DNA of 64,000 nt, taken from positions 1 to 64,000 of the forward strand of contig CBDUGP010000037.1 in NCBI GenBank assembly GCA_965366625.1, in the 5' to 3' direction. Under the pieces are notes generated by a model. The model was given only the letters and a program-made list of their open reading frames with translations. It made no database searches and had not been told where the DNA came from. The position numbers and the translations under genes are program-made. The DNA is from JAUIJL01 sp965366625 (GTDB lineage: Bacteria > Acidobacteriota > Thermoanaerobaculia > Multivoradales > J023). Below, one piece after another: positions 41,830-51,155 of the stretch (position 1 is its first letter; every line of letters begins with the position of its first letter).

Positions 41830-44800
41830 TGTCGAGCCGAAGGATCCCGGGTTTTGTTGGAGCGGGTTTGGCCTGTTGGCTGTTGTGGATCGGGGTTGCG
41901 GCGGGAGCGGCCGAGACTGCCGGATCAGAATCAACGGCCGAAGTCGACGGCGACCGGGCCTCCAACCAGGCCTCCAACTACGTGTGTTGGGCCCTTCCCG
42001 AGGTGCTCGACGATCTCAGGCAGAGGGTCGGCTTGCCCCTGGTGTGGAGCAGCCATCTAGTCCACGAAGAGATGCGGGTGACCTCGCCGGAGCCGCGCCA
42101 AGAGGGCGAGCCGTTCGAGCAGTGGCTGGGCAAGCTCCTGGCCCCCTTTGACCTGGGGTTGCGCACCACCCGCGACGGCGGATCGTGGTTGGTGGTGCCT
42201 AAGTCCAGTGGGTCGGTTAAATCCTCGCCATCGGTTGAAAGCTCGGAAGACATCGAAGCCCTGCTTCCCCGTTGGCTGGACCGTTCGAATCCCCCCGAAT
42301 CCCGACGTTTTCCCGGTGACTGGCAGCCCCTACCTCAAGGAACGACTCATCTAGTCGTGCAAGTCGCCACCCTGGAAGCCGGGGCCGATCGCCAACAGCT
42401 CGCCTTCGAACTCAAAAAGCGGATTGTCGACGCCGGCTCTCAGGCCAAATCGTGGGCGGTGGATTTACAGGTGGCCCTGGAGGGCTCGCCGGCGGATCTC
42501 GAAGCCCTCACCGAAGAGGGATTGGCTCCGTACATCCACGGTTACGTCTACCGCGACTCTGCCTTCATTCCGTCCGCCGACACCACCGGGCGCTCGTGGC
42601 TGCGCAGCCACATTGGCGAGCCGGCCGAAATGCTCAGCACCCTTTTGGCCGCCGCGGATCGTGGCGATCAATGGGTGATTTTCGATCGCCTCACCGCAGA
42701 TGCCGAGCATCGTGCGTTTTTGTCCCGATTGATGGTCACCGCAGCGGCGAATCTGAGCACCCAGCCCGCCGTTCAGGGCATTGAGCCAGAGCGCGCTCGA
42801 TTCTTCATCGATCCGGAAACCGGCGATTTTTATCTCGCGGTTTATGCCCACCCCGACGGCAACGAGCTGAAGTTCGACTTGGCGGAGGCGGGAGAGGTCC
42901 AACAGATCTTCCCCCGTCAGCAGGCCTTGTCGGTCATTCGATACGGCAAGCAATTGAATCTGGTGGTCGGCGGCGAGCCCTATCAGCTGTTTTGGCTCAA
43001 GGCCTATGGCCTAACGGCGGACCATCGCGACGTGGACGTGGCGTCGACGCGGCTGGTGGATCCCTACGAAGAAGTGGTCAAGAACCAGGTCTTCCAGCGC
43101 AAGCAACGGGAGAAATTCGAGTCTTTGGACGTCATGGAGTATTTGTCCTCCGTGCCCCAATACGCCGGCGGCGACCGGGTGACTTGGGAGCATCGGATCC
43201 TTCAGCGCAAAGGCAAATACTCGGAATACCACCACCTCGGATTTCGTATCAACGGCGCGTCCTACCCCGGCCATAAATTGCTCAAGGGCAGGCTTTTTCG
43301 AACCGAATCCTTGATCCAATTCCAGCCGCTCGAGGTCGAGCTCGACGAAACCTTTGCCTACCGCTACCTCGGCGAGACAGAAATCAACGGTCGGCCGACC
43401 TACCGAATTGCCTTTGACCCGCTGCCCATCGAAGGAGTCAGCCGCAAACATAGGGTCAGCGGAGAGGTGTGGCTGGATCAAAAAAACCACGCCCATCATC
43501 GATTGCGCACCTACCAAGAAGGTCTCGACGGCATGGTCGTCTTCATGGATCGCACCTACGACTATGAGTGGATTTATGACGACGGTCAGTGCTTTTGGGA
43601 TTGGCGTCGTCGTCGCGGCTCCTATGTTGGAACTTCCTTGGGGCAGCAATATGCGGTGTCCTCGGAAACGACCCGAGAAGACTTTGACTACAATCGCCCG
43701 GATATCGACCAAGTGGCCCGTGAGGCCTACGACAGCGATCTCATGATCCACGTGGAAGTGCCGCCGGAGGGACATCGGTGGTTGGTGAAAGAACACGGAA
43801 CCCGTCGATTCGAGCGCAAGCCCAACCGATGGGACCCCTATCCCGCCGACGGCCTGGTTTCTCCCCGGGCCCAAGAGATTGTGAACGCCGATCGAGCGGC
43901 GAGCGCGGGACCCTCCGCCCATGCCGCCGACTCGTCCAACCCGCGGGTGCTGGCGGACATCCATTCCTTCGGCATGCGAGCGGGCTTCTGGATGGGGGGT
44001 TACGGCTCCGACACCAGCGACGAAGTCGACTTCTACCCCGGGCTGCTCTTTTCCCACAGCGACCTCTTCCGCCGGGGTTATACCGGCTCCTTGTCGCTCT
44101 TCGAGCAATTCGGCCGTGTTTCTTTCGGCAATCCGGCCCTCTTCGGCTCCTCGGTCGCGTTCACCACCTCCGCCGAGATCGACTTTGATCGAGCGACCGC
44201 CACCGACGGTTTTACCGACGAAAACGGTATCTACCGCAACCTGAATGTCCGTAGCCTCCATCACTCCCTACGGTTCGCGCTGGCCAAGGCTTTGGGTCGG
44301 CGTTGGTCCCTAAACACCAGCTACACCCTGCGGGACCTCGACTTCGAACCCGCTGAAAACGCAGACCCCGCCTTCATCATGCCCACCAGCACCTCCGAGC
44401 ACGTGGTCGAGGTGGAAGTGGTGTTCCGGCGTCCGCGCCTGCAGCTGAGCCTGGGTTTGGAAGTGGGCGAGCGATCCGACTGGCAACCCTGGGGATTGAA
44501 CGGCCAAGAGCCCTTGGAACCGTCCTATTCGGTGGCGCGGGTGATGGTGGAAACCTTCCACCCCCTGCCCAAAGACCGCATGCTCGGCGCCGCGGCAGCC
44601 TATATCCGCGGCGAAGACCTCGATCGCTTCTCCCGCCGCCCCGGAGGTCGATCCCGAGCCGGCCTAGTGGGATTCCCCGACGGCTTCTCCTTCGACGAAG
44701 GCCTGTTCAGCAGCGTCGACCTGGGCTTCAGCATTGCGGGCCGGTTCCCAGTCGGCTTCCAAGTCGACGCCGCCCAATCCCGCTTCCACGGTCAATCCGA

Positions 44801-44957
44801 TTGGGACGCCCGAGCCGGAGTCAGCTTCCGCTTCCTAGTCCACGGCCCCTTCAAAACCGACCTCTGGCCCTCCATCCGCACCGGCATCTACAGCTCCGTC
44901 TCCGACGACGACATCGGCAAACTCTCCTACGGCCTGGTGATTCGTCGTTCCTATTGA
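41829..44957 (+). CDS. STN-domain outer-membrane beta-barrel protein without a TonB plug
   Basis: A 1042-aa exported protein with signal MSSRRIPGFVGAGLACWLLW. Residues about 45-125 look like an STN (secretin/TonB short N-terminal) domain (ALPEVLDDLRQRVGLPLVWSS). The middle (about 180-620) is not a TonB plug. It contains a poorly known region and a segment (RYLGETEINGRPTYRIAF, HRVSGEVWLDQKNHAHHRL) that recalls LolA/MucB-like outer-membrane sensor folds. From about 705 onwards alternating strands and a last residue Tyr (GLVIRRSY) indicate a transmembrane beta-barrel. Position after sigma and FecR genes suggests it is the outer-membrane sensor. No TonB box or plug motif is visible. The architecture is not one I recognise. 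Confidence 0.8.
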   Translation: MSSRRIPGFVGAGLACWLLWIGVAAGAAETAGSESTAEVDGDRASNQASNYVCWALPEVLDDLRQRVGLPLVWSSHLVHEEMRVTSPEPRQEGEPFEQWLGKLLAPFDLGLRTTRDGGSWLVVPKSSGSVKSSPSVESSEDIEALLPRWLDRSNPPESRRFPGDWQPLPQGTTHLVVQVATLEAGADRQQLAFELKKRIVDAGSQAKSWAVDLQVALEGSPADLEALTEEGLAPYIHGYVYRDSAFIPSADTTGRSWLRSHIGEPAEMLSTLLAAADRGDQWVIFDRLTADAEHRAFLSRLMVTAAANLSTQPAVQGIEPERARFFIDPETGDFYLAVYAHPDGNELKFDLAEAGEVQQIFPRQQALSVIRYGKQLNLVVGGEPYQLFWLKAYGLTADHRDVDVASTRLVDPYEEVVKNQVFQRKQREKFESLDVMEYLSSVPQYAGGDRVTWEHRILQRKGKYSEYHHLGFRINGASYPGHKLLKGRLFRTESLIQFQPLEVELDETFAYRYLGETEINGRPTYRIAFDPLPIEGVSRKHRVSGEVWLDQKNHAHHRLRTYQEGLDGMVVFMDRTYDYEWIYDDGQCFWDWRRRRGSYVGTSLGQQYAVSSETTREDFDYNRPDIDQVAREAYDSDLMIHVEVPPEGHRWLVKEHGTRRFERKPNRWDPYPADGLVSPRAQEIVNADRAASAGPSAHAADSSNPRVLADIHSFGMRAGFWMGGYGSDTSDEVDFYPGLLFSHSDLFRRGYTGSLSLFEQFGRVSFGNPALFGSSVAFTTSAEIDFDRATATDGFTDENGIYRNLNVRSLHHSLRFALAKALGRRWSLNTSYTLRDLDFEPAENADPAFIMPTSTSEHVVEVEVVFRRPRLQLSLGLEVGERSDWQPWGLNGQEPLEPSYSVARVMVETFHPLPKDRMLGAAAAYIRGEDLDRFSRRPGGRSRAGLVGFPDGFSFDEGLFSSVDLGFSIAGRFPVGFQVDAAQSRFHGQSDWDARAGVSFRFLVHGPFKTDLWPSIRTGIYSSVSDDDIGKLSYGLVIRRSY

Positions 44958-45064
44958 GCGGTAAACAGGATCATGGAGACGGTCCAACGGGACCTTCTCT
45001 GTGCCTGCCCGCGAACAGAAAATACGTCTTGAGAAGAAAACGAGAGCCGAGGCGAACGCTTTTG

Positions 45065-45070
45065 TAGAAT
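45065..45070 (+). promoter_or_regulatory. -10 box (TAGAAT) for the VapB-like antitoxin
   Basis: TAGAAT overlaps an upstream in-frame ATG (45069), so that ATG cannot be the start if this box is used. AGGAGG (45091-45096) and ATG 45105 follow downstream. Confidence 0.5.
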
Positions 45071-45104
45071 GGGCCACGCCCTGCCGGGCCAGGAGGTGAC
45101 GGAA

Positions 45105-45335
45105 ATGGTAGTCCCAGCCATCAAAGAACAAATATTGAACGACTTAGATCGTCTGGCCCCGGAGCAACAGAAACGAGCGGCCGAGTTCGTGCACAGTCTG
45201 GTGCCATCGTTGCTCCAAGGCGCGTCGGTCGAGGATTTGATGAAAGTCGCCGGCACCCTGGACGATGAGTCGGCGCGAGAAATGATGGAAGCCATCGATA
45301 AAGGTTGTGGCCAGGTGGACCTGGATGAGTGGTAG
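45105..45335 (+). CDS. VapB-like antitoxin
   Basis: A 76-aa protein starting at ATG 45105, 8 nt after a perfect AGGAGG. The pattern ILNDLDRLAPEQQKRAAEFVHSL near the N-terminus and a C-terminus ending EAIDKGCGQVDLDEW are typical of the small antitoxins paired with PIN-domain toxins. The C-terminal acidic segment normally plugs the toxin active site. The toxin start overlaps its last codons, as expected for a TA pair, but the toxin is broken off (next entry). The antitoxin frame itself is intact. Confidence 0.78.
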   Translation: MVVPAIKEQILNDLDRLAPEQQKRAAEFVHSLVPSLLQGASVEDLMKVAGTLDDESAREMMEAIDKGCGQVDLDEW

Positions 45336-45414
45336 GTATCTCTTAGACACCAATATCGCGATTCAGGTCGCAAACACCAAGCGTCGTCCTGGCGTAAATA
45401 TCGCGAAGTTCTAG
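45325..45414 (+). pseudogene. Truncated VapC PIN-domain toxin (N-terminal stub)
   Basis: ATG 45325 overlaps the antitoxin end and reads MSGRYLLDTNIAIQVANTKR, then stops at 45412-45414 after 29 codons. RYLLDTNIAI is the standard VapC N-terminus with the first catalytic Asp. None of the later PIN residues (Glu, Asp-Asp) appears in any frame downstream, so the gene looks cut off by deletion or rearrangement. Confidence 0.8.
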
Positions 45415-45850
45415 AACCAGTCCCTGTCCCAAGAAATCTACGAATGCACGGGCGAGAGTTGCCCAAGAAACGCTCGATCCATCGCCGCTACACCAGCGAA
45501 TACCGCTCGTGCTTCGAACCCAAGGCGCCGGCTGCTTTCGGATCAATCCCCAACAAGTCCGAACGCACCGCCTTCCACGACGACGACAACCCGACCCCTG
45601 GCACGGCCGCCGTGAGCAGATCGGTGACCACCGACTACACAGCCACTGGCGAGGGGCCTGCGTCACAGATGTGGGTACAGATCAAAAACAGTCCAAAGGT
45701 TCTCTACTGGGAGCGCCGGCTCTTCTGGCTCTTCTGGCTCTTCTGGCTCTTCTGCTTGGAGTGGACGAACATGGAGCCCAGGCCGCAGAACGCGATAATC
45801 TGAGGGCATCCAAACCAAAACAGCGGGAGAGCGGCAAGGTGGACGAAAAA
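45415..45850. other. Degraded intergenic stretch with 9-bp tandem repeats
   Basis: A 436-bp gap between the toxin stub and the YceI gene. Several frames are open, but none gives a recognisable protein. Positions 45718-45753 hold four perfect copies of GGCTCTTCT. It is probably debris from the event that truncated VapC. Confidence 0.55.
45718..45753. repeat. 9-bp tandem repeat, four copies
   Basis: GGCTCTTCT is repeated four times head to tail (45718, 45727, 45736, 45745). It is a slippage-prone minisatellite about 100 bp before the YceI start. Confidence 0.9.
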
Positions 45851-46612
45851 ATGGGTATGCAGCGGCAGCGGGCCAGCGCAAAGTTTGAAATCGGTGGGTT
45901 TAGAAACCTCGGGCTCATGGCTTCTTTGACGGCTCTTTTGTTTATGGTTGCTTTACCCGCCTCGGCGGCGGAGGGCGCGTCGCAGATGAAAATCGACCCT
46001 GAAGCCTCGGTTTTTGCGGTGGTGACCCACAAAGCGGGTTTGGCGGCGCGGTTGGCTCACAATCATTTGGTGGTGGCCGGCGACTTTGAGGCTAGTCTTG
46101 GCTTCGATCCCGAAAATCCCAAAGCCACGACCTTTCGTTTTGAAGCCTCGGCGGCGCAGCTGACGGTGGATGACCCTGCCGCCCAAAGCCGCTGGTATGC
46201 GCGCATCGCCGAACTCGGTATTTTGTCGGAGCCGTTTGGCGAGGTGTCCGAGGGAGATCGGGCGAAAATCCACAAATCCATGGTCGGCAAGAAGCAGCTG
46301 GATGTGGAGCGCCATCCGAAGATCCGGGCCGAGATCGTATCCGTGACCAAGGGTGGCTCCGCACAGCCGGAGGGATTTCCTTTTTCCGTCCGGTTGCGAG
46401 TTGAAATCGTGGGTAAGTCGGTGGAGAAGACCTTGGCCGGGCGCTTCGAGCACCACGGAGGGCGTTTGGCTTTCGAGGCCTTTGGTGAGTTCGCCTTTAC
46501 CGACTTCGGCATTGAGCCCTACTCGGCAATGCTCGGGGCGGTGAAAAACGACGACCCCTTCCACATCTACGTGTTCTTTGAAGCGGACCAAACCGCAGCC
46601 GGTCGCCCCTGA
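45851..46612 (+). CDS. YceI-family-like periplasmic protein
   Basis: A protein of about 253 aa if started at ATG 45851 (AAGGTGG upstream); 45857 and 45917 are alternatives. A signal peptide is present (LMASLTALLFMVALPASAAEG). The mature part resembles the YceI lipocalin-like fold: MKIDPEASVFAVVTHKAGLAARLAHNHLVVAGDFEASLGFD, MVGKKQLDVERHPKIRAEIV and FEAFGEFAFTDFGIEPYSAMLGAVKNDDPFHIYV. YceI proteins bind long polyprenyl or similar lipids, sometimes with stress or respiratory roles. The usual VGF..L.G... start is altered, so this is a divergent member. It is convergent with the propeller-regulator gene, 3 bp away. Confidence 0.8.
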   Translation: MGMQRQRASAKFEIGGFRNLGLMASLTALLFMVALPASAAEGASQMKIDPEASVFAVVTHKAGLAARLAHNHLVVAGDFEASLGFDPENPKATTFRFEASAAQLTVDDPAAQSRWYARIAELGILSEPFGEVSEGDRAKIHKSMVGKKQLDVERHPKIRAEIVSVTKGGSAQPEGFPFSVRLRVEIVGKSVEKTLAGRFEHHGGRLAFEAFGEFAFTDFGIEPYSAMLGAVKNDDPFHIYVFFEADQTAAGRP

Positions 46613-46615
46613 GTT

Positions 46616-49282
46616 TCAGCGCGGAACCGTGTCGATTTCGTTTAGGTACTGCGAGCTGCACGACGGGCATAGGCCGTGGCTGAAGGCGGCTTCGCTGTGG
46701 TCGCTGATGTAGGTTTCCACCCCTTGCCAATAACCTTCGTCATCGCGGATTTTTTTGCACCCCGCGCACATCGGCAGCATGCCGCGCAGGGTTCGGACGT
46801 TGGCGATCGCTTCTTCGGCGGTCTGTTGCAGCTCGGCTTCCCGTTGGCGCAGGAGCCGAACCCGCCATTGCTGGGCGAGCAGCCCGAGGGCAATGAGGGA
46901 TATGGCGGCCAGGCCGTAGAAAGCGCGCGTTTGGGCGAAGCGTGGCAAGACCTTGAAATCGAAACGGGTGCTGAGACCGTGGAATTGGCCCTGCACATCG
47001 CTGGCTTCGAGTTCGAAGACGTAGTTGCCGGCGGGCAATCTCGAAAGCTCGATGTGTCGTCGGCTGCCGAGGTCACGCCAGGTTTCGTCCAGGCCGATGA
47101 GCCGTTGGCGGAATCGAATTCGTGACGGGGCAGCCAAGGTCGTGGCGGTGAAAGAGATGGCCAAGAGTCGATGGTCCGGGGCCAGTTCGAACTCGGAAGC
47201 TTGGTCCACGGCCTGACCGTCGACTTGGATTTCGCGGATTACCACCCTGGGCGGCGGTGGGGTTTGGATCGCCGCGGGATCGATGCGCACCATACCGTCG
47301 AGGGTGGCGAACCACAGATGGCCGTCCGTGGCGCGGATTCCGATCGGTTGGCCACCGTAAGCCTCTGCGCTGCGCATGCCGTCTCTGACGTCCAGGCTGA
47401 GCACGGGCAGGGGCTCGGACAAAATTTCCGGTGCCGGGCGCTCGAGCACCTCCCAGGGTAGGCGCGCCAGCCCGCGGGTAGTGGCCAGCCACAAATGACC
47501 TTGGGCGTCGTCCACCAAGGCGGTGACGTCGTTGCTGGGTAGGCCGTGGGAAGCATTGAGCACCAGATCGATACGGCCTCCGCGCAGCCGATGAAGACCG
47601 CCGCCGAAGGTGCCGATCCAAGCGCCGTCTGTGGCGTCGGGCAGGATCGACCAGATCCGATCGTTGTGCAGGCCGTCCTTGGAGGTGAAGCTGCGGAATC
47701 CCTCCTGTTCCGACCAAACGGAAAAACCGCCGTTGGTACCGATCCAAATTCGACCGTTCGTCGAACCCCGAGGCGGCTCGGCGAGACAAAGGGTTTGATT
47801 GTGGACCAAGCCGTCGTCGGTGGTGTAATTGGTGATCCGATCTTCGTGCAGGCGACCGAGGCCGCTGGAAGTGGCGACCCAAACATCCCCATGACGGTCT
47901 GCCAGCACCGCGAGCACCCGGCTCGATCCAAGGCCGTCGGCAGAGGTCAGGGTCGTCGCTTGACCCTCTTTGGCCAGATGATCGAGGCTGGGTGAGAAGG
48001 TCGCCGACCACAGGGAGCCGTCGACGCCGAAGTCGAGGCCCCAGGAGCCGTTGTGGGACAACCCTTGGGCGGTGGTCACGGGGGCTAACCAGCGATCGTT
48101 ATGTAGGCGCTGAAATCCCGAATCGCGGGTTGCGATCCACAAGACCCCTTCGGCATCCTCGTCGAGCGCCACCGCTTGGCGGGCCCCAAGACCTTCGGGC
48201 TCGCCGATGGGCAGAACGGGGCCATCAAAGAGCTGAACCAAACCGCCGCCGAGGGTGCCGATCCAAAGGTGTCCTTCGCGATCCTCAAAGAGATCCCAGA
48301 CAATGTCGAGCTGGCGGCCCGCGGCCTGTGACAGCGGCTCAAAGGCGCGGCCGTTCCAGCGGCCGACCCCACGGCCGAGGGTGCCGATCCACAGATTGCC
48401 GTCGCGATCGAAGCGCAGGGCGTTGATTCGATCGCCCGGCAGCCCATGTTGTTTTGTCAGGTGTTGCCACTCGCCGCTCGCGCCGCCGGACGAGTTGTTG
48501 GGCGAGTCGCCGGTGGTGCGGCGGGTCAAGCCGAAATGGCCACCTACCCAAAGAGTGCCCTCCGAGTCGATCGCTACCGCCCGTGCCATGTCCGACGGCA
48601 GGCCGTTCGTCGCGTTGATCGAGGTGACCTCCCCTGCGGGATCTCCTCCCTCGGGATCGATGTGGAAGAGGCCGGATCCCAAGGTCGTAACCCAACACGA
48701 GCCTTCAGTGGTGGTGGCCAATCCGTGGACGGCATGGGCCGGAATGCCTTCAGAAGGTCCCCACGATCGGAAATTTCCGTTTTCGAGCATCGTGACGCCG
48801 GCATCGTCCGTGCCGATCCAGAGCCGACCCTGGGCGGCAACTAGGCTGAGGATCGAGTTGCTGGGAAGGCCCTGGGGATCTGAAGCGTCAAAGTGTTGGA
48901 ATTTGCGGCCGTCCCAAAGCAGCAAGCCGCCGCCGTTGGTGCCGATCCACAACAATCCTTGGTCATCCACCGCCAGGGCATAAACGTGGAAGCTTTCGAG
49001 CACCTCGTGACCGGCAACCCGCTCGAAAGCGACGCCGTCGAAACGGGTCAGACCGGCATGGGTGGCAATCCACAGGAGGTCGTCCGGCGTTTGGGCGATC
49101 GCTCGAACCGTATTCTGGGGCAAGCCCTCTTCGATGCGCCATTGTCGGTAGGCGTGCTGGGCGGCGCTGCGGGAGGGATCCAGAGCGGTGGCCGCGGTGC
49201 ATAGGAGCAGGCTTGCCAAGCCTGCCACCACCCATGCCGGCATCCTTAGCTGCGCGGTTCGCGAAACCGGGGAATTGTCCAT
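46616..49282 (-). CDS. Two-component-regulator propeller (Reg_prop/Y_Y_Y) protein with C-terminal cysteine motif instead of a kinase
   Basis: I choose ATG 49282, with GGAAG upstream, over ATG 49312; the product is 888 aa. Signal peptide VVAGLASLLLCTAATA. Residues about 35-650 form about 14 Reg_prop blades (LLWIGTNGGGLLLWDG, GRLWIGTDDAGVTMLENG), two seven-bladed propellers as in hybrid two-component sensors. A Y_Y_Y domain follows (DHRLLAISFTATTLAAPSRIRFRQRL), then one membrane helix and a short coiled coil. The end is LPMCAGCKKIRDDEGYWQGVETYI plus FSHGLCPSC, a four-cysteine motif also seen on PAS/response-regulator proteins. No histidine-kinase or DNA-binding domain exists, so output must go through a partner. 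Confidence 0.88.
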   Translation of the reverse strand: MDNSPVSRTAQLRMPAWVVAGLASLLLCTAATALDPSRSAAQHAYRQWRIEEGLPQNTVRAIAQTPDDLLWIATHAGLTRFDGVAFERVAGHEVLESFHVYALAVDDQGLLWIGTNGGGLLLWDGRKFQHFDASDPQGLPSNSILSLVAAQGRLWIGTDDAGVTMLENGNFRSWGPSEGIPAHAVHGLATTTEGSCWVTTLGSGLFHIDPEGGDPAGEVTSINATNGLPSDMARAVAIDSEGTLWVGGHFGLTRRTTGDSPNNSSGGASGEWQHLTKQHGLPGDRINALRFDRDGNLWIGTLGRGVGRWNGRAFEPLSQAAGRQLDIVWDLFEDREGHLWIGTLGGGLVQLFDGPVLPIGEPEGLGARQAVALDEDAEGVLWIATRDSGFQRLHNDRWLAPVTTAQGLSHNGSWGLDFGVDGSLWSATFSPSLDHLAKEGQATTLTSADGLGSSRVLAVLADRHGDVWVATSSGLGRLHEDRITNYTTDDGLVHNQTLCLAEPPRGSTNGRIWIGTNGGFSVWSEQEGFRSFTSKDGLHNDRIWSILPDATDGAWIGTFGGGLHRLRGGRIDLVLNASHGLPSNDVTALVDDAQGHLWLATTRGLARLPWEVLERPAPEILSEPLPVLSLDVRDGMRSAEAYGGQPIGIRATDGHLWFATLDGMVRIDPAAIQTPPPPRVVIREIQVDGQAVDQASEFELAPDHRLLAISFTATTLAAPSRIRFRQRLIGLDETWRDLGSRRHIELSRLPAGNYVFELEASDVQGQFHGLSTRFDFKVLPRFAQTRAFYGLAAISLIALGLLAQQWRVRLLRQREAELQQTAEEAIANVRTLRGMLPMCAGCKKIRDDEGYWQGVETYISDHSEAAFSHGLCPSCSSQYLNEIDTVPR

Positions 49283-49479
49283 CAAGACTTCCGGAAAACG
49301 TCTGGTCGGCATCGGGGTCCAGAGGCCCTGCCAACGCAGACGGATATCAAAAATAACAAGTGTTCGAGCGTATCTTGGTCGCCGAACGCCCTCGACAACC
49401 TATCTTAGCCTCCCACGGATCAAGGCCCTCCAGTTGGCGGATTTCTTGGTGGATTTCACCGCTTGGATTTCACCGCCGC

Positions 49480-51093
49480 CTAGGGCGACGACGAGTTCCA
49501 GGCAGAGATGTCTCCGCTTTCGAACCCGTCACCGAAGACTAATGACGACGGAACCACCGCGACCCAAACGTCCTGGTTACCTTCCCGGGAGTCCTGGTAA
49601 AACGGGTAGACCTTGCCCCCGGAAGCGGCAATGCCGTTGTAGTCGCCGATAAACGAAGCGGCTTGGTTTTCCCAAGGCAGGACCGGGTCGAAGGCCGTCC
49701 CGGTGATGCGCACGTTGGGGCCCCACGAGCCGCCGGCGTCGCTGGAACTCGCCATATAAACGTCGATTTTCGAGCCGTCGAAGCGTTGGTCGTACCACAC
49801 GGCATGGGCGATGCCGTCGTCGCCGAAGGTGACCCAGGGGAAGAATTGATTGCGCCCGCTGCCGTCGTCATTGACCTGGATGGGAGCGCTCCAGGTATCG
49901 CCCCCGTCGGTGGATCGCACGCTCAAAATGTCGGGGTCGCCGAATGCTTCGTCGTTCCACAGCATCACCAGGGCCCCGCTCACCGGATGGGCGGCGGCGG
50001 TCGGCAGGTTGACGATCCGAAAACCCGGCGGAAAGCTCGACGGCAGGGGGTCCATGGGCGCAATCGATACGTCCTTGGACCAATTGGCCCCTTGGTCCGT
50101 GGATTTCGACATCCACTGAAATTGTTGGAAGCTGTCGCGCCAAAAGACATAGTAATTGCCACTGACGTCGATCACGGGCACGGCTCCGTTGCCGGCCGTG
50201 GACTCGACCGCCAAGATGGTGTCGGCGCCGAAGGTCAGGCCGCCGTCGAGGCTGCGTGCGGCTCGAACTTTTGACGGGCTGAAGCCGAAATCTGCCCACG
50301 CCACCAACACCTCATTGCCGCGGGCGTCCATGTAGGGTTTGTCGTCAAAGGTGGTATTGCTCGTCACCGCCACCGGATCCGACCAACTGACGCCGTCGTC
50401 CACCGAGCGACGCACATAAACCTCGAAGTCGCTGCCGCCGGCTCCGCCGCTGGCGATGTAACCGAAATACCATCGGTCGCCACCGCCCGCCGCGACGATC
50501 GGGTCGCTCATGGTGGTGTGGCCGCCGAGTTCTTGGGAGTTCCAGGTAGCGCCGGAATCCGCGGATCGAGCCACCCCTTGCAACAACGAAGCGTCGGTGA
50601 ATTGATTCCAACCCGCCACCACCGTCGCGCCGTCGGCGTCGATCGAGGTCTCGTTCTCGGTGTGGCCGTCGTCGGGGCCGAGCCTTGTTTCCGGAAACGC
50701 ACTGCCCCGGGCCAGCCTGCGCAGCGCGTCGATACGCAACGACGACGGGCGCTCGACCTCCGGACGGGCGGCTTTCGGGCGCCGGATGTCGAGGGGTAAA
50801 ACATAGCCGTCTGCGTCCACGGTACCGTCTTCGATGACCTGTCCCGACGGTGAGATCCAAGTTCGAGGGGAGCCGCTTTCCATCGAGTCGGCTCGGCTGG
50901 TTTCGTGGGGGGAGCGAGTGCCCACCAGGCCTCCTACGGCAGGGGCAGGAGCCGCTCGGTTAGACGGATTTTCGGTGGCTGGGGGAACCTGGTCAGGGCG
51001 CGAATCGACGCAGCCACCGAGCCAGGCCAAAGCCACGACGGGCAAAAGCGAAAAGGGGGTCCGACGGAGGAGGGGAAGTTGAAAAATAAACAT
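49480..51093 (-). CDS. Exported BNR/sialidase-like repeat lipoprotein with DGFESGD tail
   Basis: The 537-aa product starts at ATG 51093; the frame runs on upstream but the sequence there is repeat-rich and follows no coding pattern. The signal ends AWLGGC, so it may be a lipoprotein. From residue about 150 there are several Asp-box/BNR repeats (S.D.G.TW: RSADSGATWNSQELGG, RRSVDDGVSWSDPV, RSTDGGDTWSAPIQV, SSDAGGSWGPNV), giving a six-bladed sialidase-like propeller. The catalytic Arg triad of true sialidases is not evident. It ends SLVFGDGFESGDISAW. A TACAAT box lies 6 nt before the ATG, implying a leaderless mRNA. Confidence 0.85.
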   Translation of the reverse strand: MFIFQLPLLRRTPFSLLPVVALAWLGGCVDSRPDQVPPATENPSNRAAPAPAVGGLVGTRSPHETSRADSMESGSPRTWISPSGQVIEDGTVDADGYVLPLDIRRPKAARPEVERPSSLRIDALRRLARGSAFPETRLGPDDGHTENETSIDADGATVVAGWNQFTDASLLQGVARSADSGATWNSQELGGHTTMSDPIVAAGGGDRWYFGYIASGGAGGSDFEVYVRRSVDDGVSWSDPVAVTSNTTFDDKPYMDARGNEVLVAWADFGFSPSKVRAARSLDGGLTFGADTILAVESTAGNGAVPVIDVSGNYYVFWRDSFQQFQWMSKSTDQGANWSKDVSIAPMDPLPSSFPPGFRIVNLPTAAAHPVSGALVMLWNDEAFGDPDILSVRSTDGGDTWSAPIQVNDDGSGRNQFFPWVTFGDDGIAHAVWYDQRFDGSKIDVYMASSSDAGGSWGPNVRITGTAFDPVLPWENQAASFIGDYNGIAASGGKVYPFYQDSREGNQDVWVAVVPSSLVFGDGFESGDISAWNSSSP

Positions 51094-51099
51094 CCGCGA

Positions 51100-51105
51100 A
51101 TTGTA
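51100..51105 (-). promoter_or_regulatory. TACAAT box 6 nt before the BNR gene start (leaderless promoter)
   Basis: On the minus strand TACAAT is followed by six bases and ATG 51093, with no Shine-Dalgarno site. Same arrangement as at 29094-29106. Confidence 0.6.
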
Positions 51106-51155
51106 GCGTGATGCCCGAGTGGGTGTGGACTCACCGGCTCGGCGTTCTGCGTGCG

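Noticed and set aside
43011..44264. A 417-codon open frame on the minus strand across the STN-barrel gene
   Set aside because: The Gly/His/Val-rich composition and lack of any motif mark it as a shadow of the plus-strand barrel protein, which sits in a coupled sigma/FecR operon.
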